Shown piece by piece: positions 49,801 to 60,645 of a stretch of DNA of 64,000 bases (its first letter is position 1; each line of letters opens with the position of its first letter). Origin of the DNA: Apoda limacodes (lineage: Eukaryota > Arthropoda > Insecta > Lepidoptera > Limacodidae). The notes beneath the pieces are model-generated. The model saw only the letters and a program-made list of their open reading frames with translations, did not search any database and was not told the DNA's origin. The stretch spans positions 13,571,019 through 13,635,018 of the forward strand of contig OX291546.1 in NCBI GenBank assembly GCA_946406115.1. Reading direction: 5' to 3'. The translations under genes and the position numbers were made by a program.

Positions 49801-52800
49801 CAAACCTAATTTGTTTTTAAATTACTATTTAGTGAGACAATATATTATCATTAGTTCTAATTTATTTTAACATTATTTTTAAAATAGATCTATTGGCAAT
49901 GAAAATTCTCATCAGATTCAGTTTATTAGAAAACAGATCTACTGAGAAAAAAATATCTCACTAGATCCATGATGGATCTACTGGGAATGATCGGTGCCTT
50001 CCTTCTACCAGTCTGAAGAGACTGGCAACGTCATGAATGTTTGATGTGCTAGTAGACTACTAGAATTCACTTCTAGACGAGTAGAAGTGGTCAATATAAA
50101 TTAAAAAAACTCAGTGCCATTTACCTCAGCTTCAACATAATGTTCTTTTCCTTTACACTTTGCTTTGTCTATAATTTTTAAAGCATAATCAGCACCAGTT
50201 GTTTTGTCTTTACATATCCGCACGACAGCAAAGTTTCCATCACCTGTGAGGAAAAAAAATGTGCCATTAACTACGTATCAACAGTAACATAGTAAAAAAG
50301 TGTTTTTTTTTTTGTTAAACTAATTTTTGAGCCTTTGACATCTGGACATGCATGTTTGTTTTGGCTTGATGCTTTAAGCAGGAGGTGTGCTCACTTACCT
50401 CTATATATACTAGCGACAGACAGTGGCCATAGGGCATGAAATGTGATTACCTACCTTTACTTTGTTAAATTGCTACTTCATTTGAAATTATGATACGATT
50501 TGTTAGTAACTCGACCCAGTAGAACGTAATAGCAGTAAAAAATACAGTAGCATAAACAACTATTTTCCGAACAAAATGTAATATTTTTGTATTACTGGGT
50601 AGTATTGAAATAATTCATAACGCTATGGTTAATGGCATTTTAGTGACTGTACCCTGCCCCACGTTTTTTTCTTTTTTAAAACTCCCGAGTTACTGGCATT
50701 GTGTAAACCAACCATTATAGTCAAAGTTGCAAAGCCAGTTGATACACACCGAGGTAGTGGCAAAAATGTTCTGAAATGCGGTTAGGTTATGCTGTTAAAA
50801 TAAATATTTGTTCTATCATACGAATAACCATATTTCTAAGATTTTATTAAAAATTTAAAATATCAATGGAAATTACCTATGATCCTGCCAAGCGAATATT
50901 TTACGCGCAGCGGCTGCGGCAGTGGCGGTTCATCGGGTGGATCGGCTGCGTCTCCTGCCGCGCCATCCGCGCCCACACCGCTGACGCGCATCGATACCCC
51001 GCCAACTTTCACCGGCATCTTGGGCTTTGGACCACTCCTAAACACACAATCACACTTCTAGAGAATTCTTGAAATGATACTTACGGGTCATTTAAAATGT
51101 GGTGTCAACTTTGAAAACGCTTAAGTCAGGTAGGTAGTTGTTTTTTAGGGAGTACAGTATCCCTTCTGCAAGTAGTGATCCAATTTTTGAAGGTTCTTGC
51201 TCCGGGTGTTGCAAGCGTTTACGTACAAGCATAAAGCGGGGCGCAAACTTGTTTGCCACCTTGATGGTATAAAAAAAAACAGAGAATTCAGTATACCAAT
51301 CAAACTTGCATTTGGAAATTTAATTAGATTTGATTAGTAGTGTTAGTGTAGTTTCTCTTATTAGCAAAGACTTAGGATAACCAAAAAAACTCAAAACCAT
51401 TAGCAAAGACTTTGGATAACCAAAAAAACTAAAACTAGATACCTAGATGCAAAATAAACACTACAGTAGATTACCTGGAACTTCTAGAAATTGGAGTTTT
51501 CCTACATTGTAAAACAGCCTTACTTTCTTCAAATTCAAGTTCGAAATCTTCTTGATTCACCCTGAATACACGAAAACAAATAAAATAATTAAGATCACAA
51601 ATAAGAAACACTTGCATGCTACTGTTATCTTATTTTTTTATTGAATTTCCAATTTTAGAGTAGGAATTTTATGTAAGTGCTATATATGACAATGGAGAAC
51701 GCTGAACTGAACTGAACAAACTTACAGAGGTCCAAGTGGTACAACGTGTGGCTGTAGTGTCGAATGTCCAGGGTTCGATTCCCGGTAAGGGGCAACCAAT
51801 ATTCGATGAAATCTGTTATGTAAAGTTTTCTCAAATCTGGTTTGTGCCCGGTACGGCGATAGGCGCACCACCTATCATTTGTGGGACGGAATACCATCAG
51901 TGAAACATCTCAGACCACACCTTCGGGAAGAAGTATCGTGATATTTATTTTTTTAACAAACTTTCATTTTCTGTGCGGTACCTTATCATGTATAACCTGT
52001 GAATAATGTATAATTGCCATACCATAAAAATACCATCACTGTCTATCTTATACTGGCACTTTAGAATTCAATTCTTTATATTCTATAAAAGTAAAATAGT
52101 AAACATAGGGATGTTACAATTGTTGTGAACCTGGTACTGGACTTACCTTTCATTGCCATACGCAAAGAACACATCTTCGTCTTCGAAGAATTGTATGAGA
52201 TTGGTGACGGGTGTACCGGACTGCGTGAAGACTTTCCGCACGCAGCCCGTGTCTAGCTTTACGCAGTCCGTGATCGCTGCAAGCGCATGCTCTAGTGTTG
52301 GACTATTCCTTTTGTTTAGGAGTAATCTACACACCTGTTAAAAAAATGTTGGGTTTATTTTTAATTTTCTCGATACGAGTAATATATGAGTCTTTAAAAG
52401 TACGATATTAAGAAGACGTTAATCAAGACATGAGATGAGAATATGACCACAGGTAACTTGCCACTTGTCTAAAGTTTTAACTGAACTCACCTTACGTGGT
52501 TTAACACCATTTCTAATAATTGTTACTATCCGTGGTCGTACCACGCTATCTCCCGCTGGGCTAACTCTCGCTGTCCCGTTGCCGGTAGTGGCACTACCAT
52601 TAGTCTGTAAACCAATCGAAGAAAAAAAAAGTCATTATCTATGATATCGTATTTATTATACATCGTAAATCTCTTTTTTACACAATTCTCTTTTATTATA
52701 TAGCTAATTAATTCTCAAACTGAATAGGTACTTAAGCGTAACGACACACCTGCAAAAAATACGCAACGGAGTAACGACATGATTTTTTTCTCCGAAGCTT

Positions 52801-55800
52801 TGTACATTCCCTACCGACGACACATATATTACGTCGCGATTTTGCGCATGTGAACAGCATTTTAGGCGAAATCACGTCGAAATTCCGTCGCGTATTTTCT
52901 ATATGTGTGCCGTTACACAAAGTATAACTTCAAATGTATGTTTTACAAAAGCAACATTGTTATCCATTACATTTAAATAACTAAGTTTATTATACCAACC
53001 TGCAAATACCGGGACAACCTGTGGTTTGCCCTTGCTGGGGACGGACTGGCACCATCACCGAGGGATTCTGGCCCACTCAGCCGAAACGACTGCGGCGTCT
53101 GACTCGCTTCGTAATCTAACCGTTTAAAAGGCTCGCCAAATCCGCTACATACATATGACTGGCCGTCTTCTAAATCATCTAATTTACCTATCTGCAAGTG
53201 AAAGTATTCATCACATTACATTTATATGCACATATATTATACTAACAATAAGTACTTAATGTTTACTTTCTAAAATGAAGAAAATAATAACAAAGCAAGG
53301 GATAACTTACTTTTCTACCCTCTAGAGAGTAAATCGTCCTTACACCACTTGGTAGTGTGACATTATCAACTAGCACCCGTGTCAGATCTGCAGTTAAACT
53401 ATCAAAGGATCTATAAAGATAAGAAATATATTTGCATTGAATTATTAAAAATATACGTATACCTACTTTTATGAAAATCCGGCCATGTGCTCAGTGTGTT
53501 AGGGTTCCATATAACGAAACTTACTGTGGTTATCTAAAAAACTTCTAAAGCAAAAAAATTTAATTATTAAAAAAAATCACTGTCACAAGTATTTAAAAAG
53601 CTCAATTATCAAATTTTTTTTCTTTGTAAACTTGGTTTAAAAGTTAGCGGCACGGAACACAATTTTTTTTTACTTTGGAGGAAACCCTTATTACTTAAGA
53701 ACCTAAAATGCACTTCTTAGACCTATCAAACGACAACATACACAATGGGGTGCACGAAAATAATATTGAACCCTGAAATTAATGTACAAAAAGCGCCCCT
53801 TACAAAACTACATTATGGCAATTCACACAGGTCACATTTCTGGAAATACGGACGGACGGATATAACGAAACAATAAGAGTTCTGATTTTGCTATTTGGCT
53901 GCGGACCCTTTCAAATCTTTGAAATACCATTTTGGGAGATTGTTTCAATTATTCTAAGGTAACCCAAGAGCTTATGGCAAACATTCTCAAAAGTGCCTCT
54001 TCACTTTCAAAAGGTAATTTTTCGGAGTATGGAACACTGTAGCAATCATTCCCAAAAGTGCCATTTTGGTTTTAAGATGTCATCAAAGTTTTTTCAGGTT
54101 TGGGCGATGCGTCAAATGGTGCTTAAATTGCAATATTTTTTGAAAAATATCCTTTTCGACGGATGACTGGAATGTGGTGTAAAATTATTATTTTTGTATA
54201 TTTCATAACTTTAATTGATTGATTTCTTTCTTCATTTTTCTTTCACACACTTTCTTTCATGGCACTTTCTTCTATTGAACCTAGAATTGGAAATCTTGTC
54301 AAAAACCCGCAAGCACATCCGCCCCATTGACTTAGTTTGGACTTCATTACCATTATTGTAATTTAGGATTCAATGGCGAGCCCACATGTGTGGACATTTT
54401 CATTTTTACCCATAGGGAGGTGTGATAAAAAAAACTTTGGGAACCCTTGACCTAAATAATTTAGGAAAATAACATAGTTTACATACTATAACGTGAAAAA
54501 AATTGGCTTTTTTTTTTTTGTATTTATTGAAAAAATATCCAAGGAATTAAAATGGGAACAACTTGTTGATATTATCATATAAAACATAAAAAAATGACCG
54601 TCATGTACTTTTTCTTTGTGATACACTTACGCCACTAAAATAAATGCCTGTTTATAAAAACAATTAATCGGAGGTAGTAGCAGTAAAGAGAATTAATGCT
54701 TTCCGTATACTGAACTAACTACTTGCCTATGAAACTAACGCCACATGGAAAAGTTTGTCGCATTACGATAACAGCCGACGCGTGGCGTCATACCGTTGTC
54801 TCACTGTTGCATCAGTCTACCTATTCACTTTTTTAGGGTTGTGTAATATTATTGGATTGAAACAATAGATAGCTGATAAATTTAGATTTATTTAATACTA
54901 CCACAAGACACACCATTGACTTTTTTTACACCAACCATATGACAGTGTTGCCATAGTGGTTAACATATTTTACCATGGACTGTATACAACAGGTTGCATA
55001 GCCAAATGGAAAGAATGGAACACTAATAATTTTCCTATGTCCGTATGTCACAGCCATTCTACGGAATCGGGGTTCCATACCTAATAAGAATATAAGGAGT
55101 TTTTTACAATTCAAAAACTGAATTTTTTTTTAAGATCTTAATTTAAGAGGCAGTATATAGTGTGTGACAGAAAACTTCAGTAAAAACAAGGATGACGCGA
55201 TATATAACTCAGCATGCGTGAGTAGTGCAACTACATCTCAACTTACTAAGATCTCCATTAAAATACAAGAAATAAATTAATAGTTCATTATGTGCTATGT
55301 CCAAACTAACATCACTTAATTTTTTTTACCGAAAAGTTTTTTTTAAAACCACTTCATTAATATGAGACCACCTCAGGAGCATACTCTATCGTATAAAAAA
55401 AGAATTTTTGAAATAGGTTAACAATTGACACGGAAATCGGTGGACATACATAAATAAAATACCCTTCAAAAAAGAACCTCCTTTTTTGAAGTCGGTTAAA
55501 TAATGCTTTTTGTAAGGTTTTAAAACACTATCCGGCTATATTTTAATAAAGTAATAAACATTTAGAACTTGGAAGATTTCTTTTTTAAAATATTAACACC
55601 GCGAACCGAGAGTTCTTTTTATGAGGGTTCTATGTTTGTGATACCTATAGCATCAAATTATCCGTTTTTGGGTTTTTTCCTATATTTGTGATGAAACATC
55701 TTGCCAAATTTCATGATTCTAGGTCAACGGGAAGTACTCCATTGGTTTTGATTTGTTTTATATCTAGGCCCTGTCAACTGCCGGCTCTATGACAAAATCA

Positions 55801-58205
55801 AGTCAAAAATCCAAATATTTTTCTAGTAATTACAATGAATATTAAATTTAGCAATTTGCTTTAAGAGGGCTTAAGACATTTTGAAGCATGACATGTTTAG
55901 GTTTATTAAGTGTTCAAGCCAGTCTAACGGTCAGGGTAAGCTGAACTACCCTTACAGGCATATGTGTAGCGCAACCAAAAAAACAGATAGGCGGAGTGAG
56001 CCACTGCACAGTGTGACCTCTCTTTCTGAAAGTGTGATGCTCACGGAAGCTTTTGCTGTAGTAGGTAATACAATTTATATAGTTAGTTAGTTAGTTGGAC
56101 TATGATTTCTGCACTTAGCCTCATGATAGGGCCATTGTACTAGGTAACCCATTTATTTCATTAGTTACTCATACCATCCCAGCTCCATCCAGAAATCAAG
56201 GAGGCATCTGATGTTATTCAGCGCCTCTCTCATGGTTTGTGGATTCTTAAGGAGCCTTATCCATTGATCGCTCACACTTTTGCAATGTAGAACCACGTGA
56301 GAAGATGTCTCCTCGGCTTCCATGCAGCCCCTGCATAGAGGAATGTTGGTAACGCCAATATTGAAAAAGCGGGCAGTGACCTGTTATTATGCCAACTATG
56401 TGGCATAGGTTTTTCCTACTTAGTTGTAACAGCTTGTGCCGCAGACTAGCGTCCAAGGATGTGAAAACATTTTTGGTTTGTCTGCAGTACGTTTGCTCTG
56501 TCCACTGTTTGTTGTGTAGTTGTAAGGTTCTGTCGCATAACCACATTTTGAGTTGTGTAAAGGGTATCAGTACAATTGGTTCAGGTCCCAATATTTTAGT
56601 GCCCGATCCTCTCTTTGCCAACTGATCTGCCCCATCATTGCCTAGAGACCCACTATGACCATGTATCCATTGAAGAGTAACCCGGTTCTTCAATGCAATT
56701 TTTTGCAGTTCACAGTGACACTCCAGGATTAGTCCACTGTTGATGCAATTGTTATTGAGAGCTTGTAGCACAGTGACACTGTTGGAGATGATGCATATTG
56801 ATGCATCGCTTATGTCTCTAGACAGGACGGCTGTTGCAGCTCGAGTAATCCCAACACATTCTGCCTGGAAGATGGTGTTGAGTGCACCCAAGGTCATTGA
56901 TATTTTGATGTTCAGGTCATGGGAGAACACTCCCACACCCGTTCCAGACTCTGTTTTAGAGCCATCAGTGTAGATCCTAACTTCATGCATGCCAGAGCTA
57001 TCCTTTTCTTCCTCATGAAGCTGGACGTGGTATCTTTTGTTGAAGACAAAGGTTTTTGGGATGATGTCACAGGTACAATTTATATAAGAAAATAAAAGTT
57101 AATTATTGTTACATACATAAAATTTAAACGGGTGACGGTCTAGTGTTAATTATGTAGATACCAGTTGTTTTTTGTTTGTACTTCTTATTTGTTAGATATT
57201 TTTTTCAAATAATTCAATTTTATGTTTTCATGGCAGAAAGCAATTAGTAAACTAAATTATTTCAATGCTTAATTTTAAAATATGTTAATTAAAAAATATG
57301 TTCTGGTTACCATCTAGAATAAAGCTAATATTTAAATTTGTGTATTATATATATTTGTATTAGTTATAGCAATAGTTAAATAGTAATAACAATTCAAAAC
57401 CAACAAAAAAACACAAAATGGCAACAGATTCTATGTAAGAGCTCTTAAGGGCAGGTTGCTGTATTTTTTCATACTGTCACCAGAGATTGGAGTAGATAGA
57501 ATGATTTAGAGTTTTTGGTCTTTAACAACTATGTCAATATGGCATAAAAATATGCCTATTGAGATAGATGAGGTTAAAGGTTTCTTTTTAACAAATACAA
57601 AACAAGAGAAAAAATGCAAAAATATGCTAAAATTGTTTTTTTCTCCATTGCTATAAGGGAGCCCTTTTAAGTTACTCTGACCAATAATAATAAAAGGTAA
57701 GTGTTTGTTTAGAATAAAAAAAAAGAAATTTTTCAATAAGTAACTCTTTCTAAACAGGCATATCCATATTCTAAAATTATGGTTTTAGAATATGGATATG
57801 CCTTTTTAACAAGTACCGAAAATTACTTTAGCCAACTACAAACTCTGATTATAACACTTATTACCAAATGTTGTAATAATTCCTTGATAATAATAGGCAG
57901 ATGTTAGGTAACATCCACTGCTTAGGATTATAAAAAACAGATTGTACATAAAGTGAAAGGTACTGAAAAGTATAAGCAACATACCTATATCTTTCTGGCA
58001 AGACTGGGATAATAACACCTGAATAAAATTTATCGCCGTTTCGAAAAAATCTAATTCGTTTAGCTTTCCGTGCAGGTGGTGTTCGAAGCATCACGCTACG
58101 TCGATTTGTTCTACTTTTCAAAATTTCCATATCATTGAAATCTTTTTCAAGTTCACATACTGAGCTGGATCGGCTACCACTGCGGCTTAAATTGTTTGAC
58201 TCCAT
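37818..58205 (-). CDS. DCLK: Doublecortin-like kinase (two DCX domains plus Ser/Thr kinase), complete, 13 coding exons
   Basis: Minus-strand exons, in order, 58205-57985, 53410-53311, 53191-53000, 52604-52491, 52334-52147, 51561-51475, 51037-50877, 50243-50125, 47589-47490, 44017-43872, 41672-41523, 41152-40910 and 37874-37818, join into 1878 nt (625 aa plus TAG) with no stop or frameshift. DCX1 covers about residues 47-135 ([30 protein letters not shown]), DCX2 about 190-275 ([20 protein letters not shown]), and the kinase about 346-606. In the kinase I see the glycine loop GDGNFAVV (355-362), Lys377 in [11 protein letters not shown] with Asp469, DFG with Asp492, and APE (514-516), so it should be active. 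DCX domains bind microtubules; the kinase belongs to the CaMK group. Members act in neurons and cilia on microtubule organisation. The ATG lies one base after a splice acceptor, so a 5' UTR exon, or less likely an extra coding exon, lies upstream. Confidence 0.92.
38107..38275. mobile_element. MITE with nested inverted repeats
   Basis: Outer arms caaggctaatagagcgagat / atctcgatttattagccttg. A perfect inner 17-bp pair CACCGCTGTGATTCCTT lies at 38161-38177 and 38205-38221. In the last kinase intron. Confidence 0.8.
38650..40720 (-). pseudogene. Decayed non-LTR retrotransposon
   Basis: On the minus strand, reverse transcriptase pieces [20 protein letters not shown] (39185-39110), then ADDIK-like and [18 protein letters not shown] followed by CSRARKKLG (38790-38690). 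40706-40467 ([20 protein letters not shown]) may be from its first ORF. Many stops. It lies in the intron before the last kinase exon, in the same orientation as that gene. Jockey/CR1-like. Confidence 0.7.
40910..41152 (-). CDS. DCLK: DCLK coding exon 12: kinase C lobe
   Basis: Residues 527-607. [20 protein letters not shown] to the end of the lobe ([14 protein letters not shown]). Donor GTTAGT. Confidence 0.94.
41523..41672 (-). CDS. DCLK: DCLK coding exon 11: activation segment
   Basis: Residues 477-526. [13 protein letters not shown], then [23 protein letters not shown] and APE are intact. Confidence 0.95.
42795..42955 (+). repeat. ACCACTAAGGTGGCAAACAAGC-family repeat
   Basis: taccactaaggtggcaaaca, cctgatgttaagcggtcacc, gttgccgacccttcaaaaat. 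Confidence 0.7.
43872..44017 (-). CDS. DCLK: DCLK coding exon 10: catalytic loop
   Basis: Residues 428-476. [28 protein letters not shown] and ENLL; catalytic Asp469. Confidence 0.95.
47490..47589 (-). CDS. DCLK: DCLK coding exon 9: kinase N lobe and hinge
   Basis: Residues 395-427. [18 protein letters not shown] and the hinge [11 protein letters not shown]. Confidence 0.93.
47735..48170 (-). repeat. GGCCAAGTGCGAGTC-family repeat
   Basis: Minus-strand copy, agggttccgtacccaaaggg to gactagcacttggccgg. In a kinase intron. Confidence 0.75.
48599..49993. mobile_element. hAT-like non-autonomous element, 8-bp target duplication
   Basis: GTGCCTTC stands at both borders (48591-48598, 49994-50001). 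Inverted ends GGATCATTCTCACTAGATCC / CGATCATTCCCAGTAGATCC and repeated (g/a)gatctantgag blocks. Inside are a CTAGC-type fragment (49012-49135), minisatellite-like units (49140-49490) and cagggatggcgaacc (49511), which looks like another hAT end. No transposase. Between kinase exons 8 and 9. Confidence 0.75.
50125..50243 (-). CDS. DCLK: DCLK coding exon 8: kinase N lobe
   Basis: Residues 355-394. [17 protein letters not shown], then [15 protein letters not shown] with the ATP-anchoring Lys377. Confidence 0.94.
50877..51037 (-). CDS. DCLK: DCLK coding exon 7: linker and kinase entry
   Basis: Residues 301-354. Gly/Ala/Pro-rich linker and YSLGRII, the start of the kinase glycine loop. It is clearly richer in GC than its surroundings. 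Confidence 0.88.
51145..51275 (-). repeat. ACCACTAAGGTGGCAAACAAGC-family repeat, diverged
   Basis: Minus-strand copy: gggtgttgcaagcgttta, cttgtttgccaccttgatgg. A 40-bp tandem duplication (agcaaagactt[a/t]ggataacc) follows at 51361-51437. Confidence 0.6.
51475..51561 (-). CDS. DCLK: DCLK coding exon 6: acidic linker
   Basis: Residues 272-300, [16 protein letters not shown] short exon supported by phase and by strong borders. Confidence 0.8.
51722..51915 (+). repeat. tRNA-derived SINE-like element
   Basis: Contains gtccaagtggtacaacg and a good B box, gggttcgattcccgg (51771-51785), spaced as in a tRNA promoter, then a tail shared with 4660-4810. The tRNA part does not fold into a full tRNA by eye. 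Confidence 0.6.
52147..52334 (-). CDS. DCLK: DCLK coding exon 5: DCX2
   Basis: Residues 210-271. [20 protein letters not shown], then [17 protein letters not shown] and [15 protein letters not shown], the DCX2 signature. Confidence 0.93.
52491..52604 (-). CDS. DCLK: DCLK coding exon 4: linker and start of DCX2
   Basis: Residues 172-209. A Gly/Thr-rich linker, then [17 protein letters not shown], the conserved start of DCX2. Confidence 0.92.
52738..52916. mobile_element. MITE, about 30-bp inverted repeats
   Basis: gtaacgacacacctgcaaaa with aatacgcaacg is inverted as cgtcgcgtatt with ttctatatgtgtgccgttac. It fills most of the 395-bp intron between kinase exons 3 and 4. Confidence 0.65.
53000..53191 (-). 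CDS. DCLK: DCLK coding exon 3: end of DCX1 and linker
   Basis: Residues 108-171. [20 protein letters not shown] ends DCX1, then a Ser/Pro-rich linker ([18 protein letters not shown]). Donor GTTGGT. Confidence 0.9.
53311..53410 (-). CDS. DCLK: DCLK coding exon 2: DCX1 core
   Basis: Residues 75-107, [20 protein letters not shown] then [12 protein letters not shown], a typical DCX core. Donor GTAAGT. Confidence 0.92.
53481..53905 (+). repeat. GGCCAAGTGCGAGTC-family repeat, diverged
   Basis: ggccatgtgctcagtgtgtt agrees at its start; the end has cggacggacggatata and agttctgattttgc. In the first coding intron of the kinase gene. Confidence 0.55.
56082..57073 (-). mobile_element. 5'-truncated non-LTR retrotransposon with RNase H domain
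   Basis: Flanked by the 13-bp duplication TACAATTTATATA (56069-56081, 57074-57086). On the minus strand it begins inside the RNase H domain ([44 protein letters not shown]), continues after a frameshift near 56370 into a CRGC...H...C zinc-knuckle-like end, and closes with an (AACT)4 tail. Type with RNase H: I/LOA/R1-like. It lies in the first coding intron of the kinase gene, same orientation. Confidence 0.9.
56247..57060 (-). pseudogene. RNase H domain of the retrotransposon, degenerate
   Basis: RNase H catalytic set: D in TDGS and E in AECVGI are present, and D in [10 protein letters not shown] is present, but the third acid is Asn (IISNSVTV instead of xxSDSxxA). With the frameshift near 56370 and the missing reverse transcriptase, it cannot work. 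Confidence 0.8.
57756..57803. repeat. 48-nt hairpin with perfect 21-bp stem
   Basis: 57756-57776 and 57783-57803 are exact reverse complements around the loop ttatgg. In the first coding intron of the kinase gene. Confidence 0.85.
57985..58205 (-). CDS. DCLK: DCLK coding exon 1: N terminus and start of DCX1
   Basis: Residues 1-74. Ser-rich start ([15 protein letters not shown]), then [15 protein letters not shown], the first strand of DCX1. The acceptor tttttcag|G precedes the ATG; donor GTATGT. Confidence 0.88.
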
Positions 58206-59590
58206 CCTGAAAAATGTGAGAGTTGAAAAAGTGGAAGTGCCGAATAACGGATTACCTTATTGAATTCGTTCCTCACTCACTTCTTGTTGGTCCAGAATGG
58301 AAATGAACAACGTTATGTATTTAGGAGCACCGTCGTAGATTTGCATTTCTTTAATTGTAATCAATATTGCAAATTAATGTAATTTGGAGTCGATACAACA
58401 TAAAATTCAATTCGTAGCAGATAGCCCGACAGCCACACATGAATCACAAAAAAAATGTTCTTACTTTGTTGTTTTTGATTTTTATTCTGAGTGAGACGAG
58501 GGTCTTTTACCATGCTGACAAATTATATTCGCAGGTGCGTTCGTTTTAAGATGAACCAGTTGATATTTATTACTTTTGTAAGGTAACAGCAAAAACTCTT
58601 AGGGCCACTTGCGCTCCTCAGGGTTAGCGCCATTTTTGTCAAGTTATAAAATTAATCTGAGTCAAAGTCATATTTGTCTTGCGCTACTACTTAACACGGC
58701 TCACTGGCGAGTTAAATATTAAAAATTTAACCCGCATACATCGGAGGGTTAAGTCACTGACTCCGCCATATAGCGCCAACATTTTTAAGTTGAATTCGTG
58801 TTGATATCGGTTTTCTGGTTAAATTTATATTATTTTTCGACTATGAGTAGGTAGCTAAAACTATACATAGGTAGGTAGGTAGATAACATTAAATTTTCTG
58901 ACGAATAAATATACTCAAACCATTTTAATAGAACTGTGCAAAACCAAGGTGTTTAGATATTTAAAAGTATGAGAACAAAATTTTTACTCACTGTTCTCAG
59001 ATAATAATTCTGTACCCTCGGTGAAAACTGATATAAGTCGACTTATAGCACTTATTAGATTATTAGACATATTTAATCAGTGTCAAATGCTCTTTTTATC
59101 TATCTTATCCACGTAGCCTTAGCTCTACTGGATACGGAGATATTTTTCGTGCACAATAATATAATTTAACTTATGTCAGCGAAGAGTCTTTAATTCCTTG
59201 TGTGTGATAATATAAATTACATCCACTCATAAAATTGAATAGACCTTGTTTCAATTATTAGTGTAAAATAATACAAAATTTGTTTAATCATCTTACCCAC
59301 AGACAGTATATTGATATAAGATTGTGTGTTATGATACAATTAAAAATGTATTGTTGTTCACGATTGCATCTTTGAATATCAATAACGTGAATAATGATGT
59401 TATTCTATATAATACATTTAAAACTTAATAACCAATGTCAAAATTTGGTTTCTTCTAATATATTTCGATCTATATTATTTTTCACGAGACTGCTTATGAT
59501 CTATTACATTCGTGTCTATTAATACAATTTAGTTACATCAAAAATCTTATCAACCCCTTGCAAGTTGGTGTCAACTGATACAATTCGGTA
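58206..59590 (-). other. Upstream flank of the kinase gene
   Basis: Must contain the 5' UTR exon(s), since the first coding exon starts at a splice acceptor (tttttcag at 58207). 58602-58760 begins gggccacttgcgctcc, the start of a known-looking MITE type. The rest is AT-rich with nothing I recognise. Confidence 0.45.
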
Positions 59591-59599
59591 ATTCTATCT

Positions 59600-60475
59600 T
59601 CTTATGCGTGAGCTTCTTACTGGCCGCGAAAGAGATTGAGTACGTTCATTCGCGAAAACTTATTATGCTTATTGCTACATGTGGCCAGAATCAAGTGGAG
59701 GCCGAGAAGCAAATCAAATTTCTTCCTGCTTGTACGACTTTGTTATTTATCTTTTCCACTATTGCATCCAAGCACGTCAAAATTGATTATGTACTCAGAT
59801 TCATGCGCCGAGCAAAGTAAGAATTCCGTGGTAGCAACAATGTCACTCATAGTTGTGCAGAACTCAGAACAATTAACTACTACAGAACACAAATTTCTAG
59901 TACCTGGTCACACACATTTGGAAGTAGATTCTAATCATGCTTTGATAGAACGAACTACAAAGCGCACTTCTATGAGAGACCAAGAGATTGGTGTCAGTTG
60001 GTACGAAGTTCTTCTAATCGTACTAATCAACTTTCTGTTATAGAAATGTGTTATAAAGATTTTGATGATTTTGCTGATTTTTCCAAAAACCAACTTCAAA
60101 TGAAGAAAGTAAATTCCATAGGCGAAAAGTTTGTGTGGCTGAATATTCAAATTACCATATACCACAAAATCAGTTTCCTATATTTAGTTACAAACAGAGC
60201 TACGGAGCCATCGATTACAATTCTATGTCATATGCGAAAAGAAACAAAAGATATGAACAACGTATTAATTTAGAGAGTATTAAGAAGTGTTACGTTGGAC
60301 CAGTATCTATAGCAGCAGAGAAAAAAGCAGATCTGATCTCTCTGTTGGATTATAATTACTTATTGCGTCGTCGTAAGTTGGTAACTTTTAGTAGGTGGCG
60401 TTTTATTCTGGCGGTAAAGTTTATAAAATTAATCAGTATACTGACGATTCAGTGCTGTTTAAAAGTCTAATTGAA
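59600..60475 (+). pseudogene. Decayed transposase-like gene (GQN...PGHTH motif)
   Basis: Pieces in shifting frames follow the order of a family I recall from arthropod and cnidarian genomes (DUF7869-type, probably transposon-derived): ATCGQNQVEAEK (family CGGQN), TTTEHKFLVPGHTHLEVDSN followed by HALIER, VIEMCYKDFDDFADF, GEKFVWLNIQ, and CYVGPVSIAAEKKADLISLL. Stops and frameshifts separate them. The family name is from memory. Confidence 0.55.
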
Positions 60476-60645
60476 TAAAAAAAGTTTCAGTTTGAGTTTA
60501 CAAGGAAAGCGCCAAGAAGCTTATACATGGATGTCACTGGGGAGTGCACTACGAACAAATAGTTGAAACCAAATTTTATTCCAGATATTTTTACCCTAAT
60601 TAATAACTACGCTACTCAACCTGTCATCACACACATAATAAACAC

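Noticed and set aside
51722..51800. Possible tRNA gene (B box present)
   Set aside because: No complete cloverleaf by eye and the sequence continues into a repeated SINE tail.
56389..56973. Plus-strand ORFs of 77-78 codons
   Set aside because: Shadows of the minus-strand RNase H region.
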